From: a virus
DNA: 28,291 nucleotides
IMG/VR virus record: IMGVR_UViG_3300035162_004949
Coordinates: 1-28,291 of that record
Direction: 5' to 3' (one strand)
The position numbers were made by a program, and so were the translations under genes. The notes under the pieces were generated by a model that worked only from the letters and a program-made list of their open reading frames with translations, did no database searches and had not been told where the DNA came from. Shown one piece after another: positions 25,543-28,291 of this stretch (the stretch's first letter is position 1; the number at the start of each line of letters is the position of its first letter).

Positions 25543-26922
25543 ATGGAATCATCTAAGTTTATACAATTAGCAGACGGTATTTTACTAGAGTATATTTACA
25601 CTAGTCAATCGGATCCTACTGAATTTAATACGGCTAATTACCCTATTGAAATTATGGAAGACGGCCATACTGGTGGTAATTACTTTTTTAATACAGAAAG
25701 TGTATCTGCTGAGATTGGCAATTATAGAGATATTTCAGCTGCTGCTATCAATAAAAATAAAACACAATATGCGTATTTAGATACTGACATAGGCGTGCCT
25801 TATAATGATTTCGATCCATTACTAACTGATAGTGCCAACTTATTACAAACATTTTCACCGCAACTTGATATTGCATATGATAAGATAAGAGTACATTTTA
25901 TTTCAGGCTTTTCTTTTAGTGGATTTGACGGTATAATATTTGAATCACTAGTTCCAAGAAGAGACAGTGTACTTCTTAATCTATCAGCAATTAACTTTTT
26001 AAAAACAGATACACCTGTATTTAATCCAGATCCTGTATTAATAAATGATAAGCTATATGCTACTTATATAGAATGGAGAATACCTTCTCTATATTTCATA
26101 AACAATTCATTTAATGCAGGAGATACAAATGGGTTAGGATATAAGTTAACAGATGGCCAAGGATTTTTAAGTACCCCAACTATTACATTTAAAGCTTCTG
26201 GTATTTATGAAACTATAGTAGATAATGGATATAGTTATTATAATATAGAGGAAATAAATTCAGTCACTTTACCGAATAGAGATATTTATGATAATCTTTA
26301 TGCAAGTGTTAAAGAATCAGATAGTGGAGATTATTTTGAATTGACTGGGGAAGTCACAGGATCTACTTTTTCTAATTTTATTGCTCAGTTAAATTCATCA
26401 GGCGGTAACTATGTAGTATTTCATGAAATAAATGTAAGTGAACAAATAGGTACAACTTTTGTTAAAACTAGTACACAAGTATTTACTCAAACTACTAATT
26501 TTGATAATCCTATTTTATTTAGACCTATCATTCTTAATAGTGCAATCGCTGCATCATTTTCAATTAATTATATGCTAAGGTTATATAACCGAGCTGATAA
26601 TACTCAGATAGTAAAAATTGCAAGATTAACTTCTTTTGATGTCAATAAGTATGGTAGAAGATTAATGAAAATAAATTTAGGTGTTGTACCTACTATTGCA
26701 AACGTTTATAATCAAATAACCAAAGATGATGGTAAAAATATAATCGTTAATAATGGTGGTGTTGGTAATAACCCAGGACAAACATCAGACCAAATAGTAG
26801 AACAGCTAGTTATAAAAACTAAATATGTTACTTCGTTTAGAGATAGGCTAAATGTAAAGGCTGCAATTTCACCAGCTAAAATACAAACAATAACAGAAAC
26901 CGATGGCAGCACAAACGAATAA
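25543..26922 (+). CDS. Virion structural protein, function not assigned
   Basis: This 459-aa protein starts 13 bases after the membrane protein, with the leader ATAAATAAAAAGA. It opens MESSKFIQLADGILLEYIYT and is mostly beta-stranded, with conserved-looking blocks LDIAYDKIRVHFISGFSFSG (about residues 108-127) and YATYIEWRIPSLYFINNSFN (about 172-190). A flexible Asn/Gly stretch (VNNGGVGNNPGQTSDQ, about 402-417) precedes the C-terminal tail. There is no signal peptide or membrane segment. Its last 20 bases overlap the next gene in another frame, so the two are likely translated together and may interact. A fibre, collar or baseplate role is plausible, but no family was recognised. Confidence 0.5.
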   Translation: MESSKFIQLADGILLEYIYTSQSDPTEFNTANYPIEIMEDGHTGGNYFFNTESVSAEIGNYRDISAAAINKNKTQYAYLDTDIGVPYNDFDPLLTDSANLLQTFSPQLDIAYDKIRVHFISGFSFSGFDGIIFESLVPRRDSVLLNLSAINFLKTDTPVFNPDPVLINDKLYATYIEWRIPSLYFINNSFNAGDTNGLGYKLTDGQGFLSTPTITFKASGIYETIVDNGYSYYNIEEINSVTLPNRDIYDNLYASVKESDSGDYFELTGEVTGSTFSNFIAQLNSSGGNYVVFHEINVSEQIGTTFVKTSTQVFTQTTNFDNPILFRPIILNSAIAASFSINYMLRLYNRADNTQIVKIARLTSFDVNKYGRRLMKINLGVVPTIANVYNQITKDDGKNIIVNNGGVGNNPGQTSDQIVEQLVIKTKYVTSFRDRLNVKAAISPAKIQTITETDGSTNE

Positions 26923-27883
26923 ATCAAATAGCATATCCCGAACCGCATTTAGTACACCAGAAATAACAACTACGCCGATTGGTATACAGACTAACATACC
27001 AGTCACCGTGCCTACTAGAGAATACTTTAAAAAGTTTACTTCTTTAAATCCTACGGCCGAGCCGTTACCGCAAGGTGATGGTGTTATTAGAATATCGCCA
27101 TTTGATGATTACATTATATTTACTATATTTGATGAAACTGGGCAAAATGGCGAGTTAGCAGATACACCAATAGATCTTAGTAATGTAGGTACATTAACAT
27201 TAGTATTCGTTGGTGCTAATGATGAAATAAGAATACCTAATTGGACTAGAGTACAGGAAGTTGATTTATCACAAGGCCAAGTATTATTCAGAATAAGCAA
27301 AGAAGACTCTAAAAAGATACTAGCACTTGATAATCAAAACTTTTACATATCTACTAGAATGGAAGATAAAGATGGTACTAGTGACGAAAGTGTTTTATAT
27401 ACAGGTACATTTTTAAATTTACAGGATTCTGCTAAGCAAACGGCAACTGATAAATTAAATCAGCAAGCTTTAATATATTCTACTGAATTGGCAGAACTTA
27501 ACACAACAATAAAAAGATTAAATAAAGAGTTGGCAAATATGATATCTTTAGACCAAGATCAGATTGCAACAATAGCATTACTAGAGGCGTCTAATTTAGA
27601 ATTAACAAATCAAGTAGCTGAATTATCTGATCAGCTAGGATCGTCAAAGTCTGAAGTTATTCTAAATAATGCTAAGCTAGCAACGCGATCATCAGATTTA
27701 ATGATGGAGAAAAGGTCACAGATAAAGTCTATACAGAAAAAATCTAATAAAGATAGTAATAGAGCTAGACAAATAAGGTACAATATGCAAGCTGCTGCAT
27801 TATTACAGGAATTTAATACAGCAAAAAATCCTGTTAGAGATAAGCGAGATATTATTAATGGATCTTCTAACATTAACCAATAA
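26903..27883 (+). CDS. Structural protein with Ig-like N-terminal domain and coiled coil
   Basis: This 326-aa protein begins 20 bases inside the upstream gene. Residues about 58-175 look like a beta-sandwich: DDYIIFTIFDETGQ, IDLSNVGTLTLVFVGANDE, GQVLFRISKED, VLYTGTFLNL. The order resembles the BppU N-terminal domains of baseplate upper proteins in lactococcal phages, but that is a visual resemblance only. Residues about 178-245 form a coiled coil (IYSTELAELNTTIKRLNKEL, LEASNLELTNQVAELSDQL). The C-terminal 80 residues are basic and helical (MEKRSQIKSIQKKSNKDSNR), perhaps binding another virion protein. The design, an anchoring domain plus a trimeric coil, fits a fibre-connector or baseplate protein. 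Confidence 0.5.
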   Translation: MAAQTNKSNSISRTAFSTPEITTTPIGIQTNIPVTVPTREYFKKFTSLNPTAEPLPQGDGVIRISPFDDYIIFTIFDETGQNGELADTPIDLSNVGTLTLVFVGANDEIRIPNWTRVQEVDLSQGQVLFRISKEDSKKILALDNQNFYISTRMEDKDGTSDESVLYTGTFLNLQDSAKQTATDKLNQQALIYSTELAELNTTIKRLNKELANMISLDQDQIATIALLEASNLELTNQVAELSDQLGSSKSEVILNNAKLATRSSDLMMEKRSQIKSIQKKSNKDSNRARQIRYNMQAAALLQEFNTAKNPVRDKRDIINGSSNINQ

Positions 27884-27890
27884 TTAAAAT

Positions 27891-28291
27891 ATGATTTTAA
27901 GTGCAAGAAACTCTGAATTTAAATTTGAATTTCCTAGGAATTTTATACCTAAAGAAATTTCAGATAAGTATAAACCTTATTTAAATAGAATGCCAGGTTC
28001 AATGATTAAAGAACCTATTGACTATTTTAATTATGGTATACAATCAATGAATTTACCTGGACCATCGTTTGATCCAGTAACACAAAATGATTTTCCTGGA
28101 AACACTAGAAAATTTAGAACAAGTTTACCTAAGCAAGAATTATTTGATAAAGAATTAACAATAACAATGCAATCATTTAATGGTTGGGTTAATTATTGGA
28201 TGGCAATTGAATTGTTTGATTATTATTACAAATTAAGTGGAAGAGACCCATATGTACCAGAAGGTATAGGTTTGCAAATGATTGATGGTGG
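27891..28291 (+). CDS. Virion protein, possibly tail-tube-like (3' end outside window)
   Basis: The ATG at 27891 follows AATTAAAAT, eight bases after the previous stop. The frame stays open to the window's end, giving at least 133 residues. It opens MILSARNSEFKFEFPRNF and contains NRMPGSMIKEPIDYFNYGI, MNLPGPSFDPVTQ, FRTSLPKQELFDKELTITMQ and GWVNYWMAIELFDYYY. A strand with 'LPG' followed by paired strands and a helix recalls gp19-type tail-tube proteins, and similar short structural proteins occur in T4-like phages. The evidence is weak; it could also be a tube-initiator or baseplate-hub protein such as the gp48/gp54 type. Confidence 0.5.
   Translation, partial: MILSARNSEFKFEFPRNFIPKEISDKYKPYLNRMPGSMIKEPIDYFNYGIQSMNLPGPSFDPVTQNDFPGNTRKFRTSLPKQELFDKELTITMQSFNGWVNYWMAIELFDYYYKLSGRDPYVPEGIGLQMIDG

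Noticed and set aside
1-28291. tRNA genes, CRISPR arrays, insertion sequences, attachment sites
   Set aside because: Read through both strands at the gaps and found none; gaps are too short for most of these.

Overview
This window is a piece of the late structural (baseplate, tail and fibre) module of a large tailed bacteriophage with a T4-like contractile tail. All 19 coding regions are on the + strand and tightly packed: most gaps are 1-25 bases, and several genes overlap or nearly touch. The genome is AT-rich. No gene start has a good Shine-Dalgarno sequence; instead starts follow A-rich leaders such as AATAAA or AAAATA. That pattern, the low GC and the protein style suggest a phage of Bacteroidota, perhaps marine or freshwater flavobacteria. 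The host is inferred, not proven. There are no tRNAs, CRISPR arrays, integrases, insertion sequences or host genes.

Layout. (1) 1-956: the 3' part of a gp5/gpV-like central spike gene, then a small Ala/Gly-rich protein in the place where T4 has its spike tip. (2) 1047-3567: two genes that are not obvious structural parts, a four-repeat ribosomal-protein-S1-like protein and an amidoligase-family enzyme with a C-terminal pentapeptide-like beta-helix. (3) 3572-10295: the baseplate wedge block, with an unassigned structural protein, gp25-like, gp6-like, a small unknown protein and a large gp7-like protein with PKD/Ig-like domains. (4) 10319-24496: a run of very large extended proteins, probably baseplate periphery and fibres: a short fibre-like protein, coiled-coil proteins of 705 and 1295 aa, a protein of about 1540 aa and a 918-aa collagen-like fibre. 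(5) 24508-28291: a small helical protein coupled to a single-pass membrane protein, two more structural proteins, and the start of a protein that may be tail-tube-like.

How the parts work together: gp5-like, gp25-like, gp6-like and gp7-like proteins would build the hub and wedges of the contractile baseplate, and the large coiled-coil, Ig-like and collagen-like proteins would form the host-contact periphery. The 217-aa and 918-aa fibre proteins share an N-terminal motif that looks like a common virion-anchoring sequence.

The most interesting signal is non-coding. Three of the four longest gaps carry a perfect or near-perfect hairpin (8-12 bp) ending 1-4 bases before an ATG. In each, a T4-late-promoter-like AT octamer lies between the arms (at 4473 it overlaps the left arm by three bases), so a transcript from it would start near or within the right arm and lack the left arm. 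This is the layout T4 uses at lysozyme gene e and the I-TevI gene to block translation of read-through RNA but allow it from late RNA. The S1-like RNA-binding protein and the amidoligase, encoded next to the first hairpin, are the other candidates for unusual biology.
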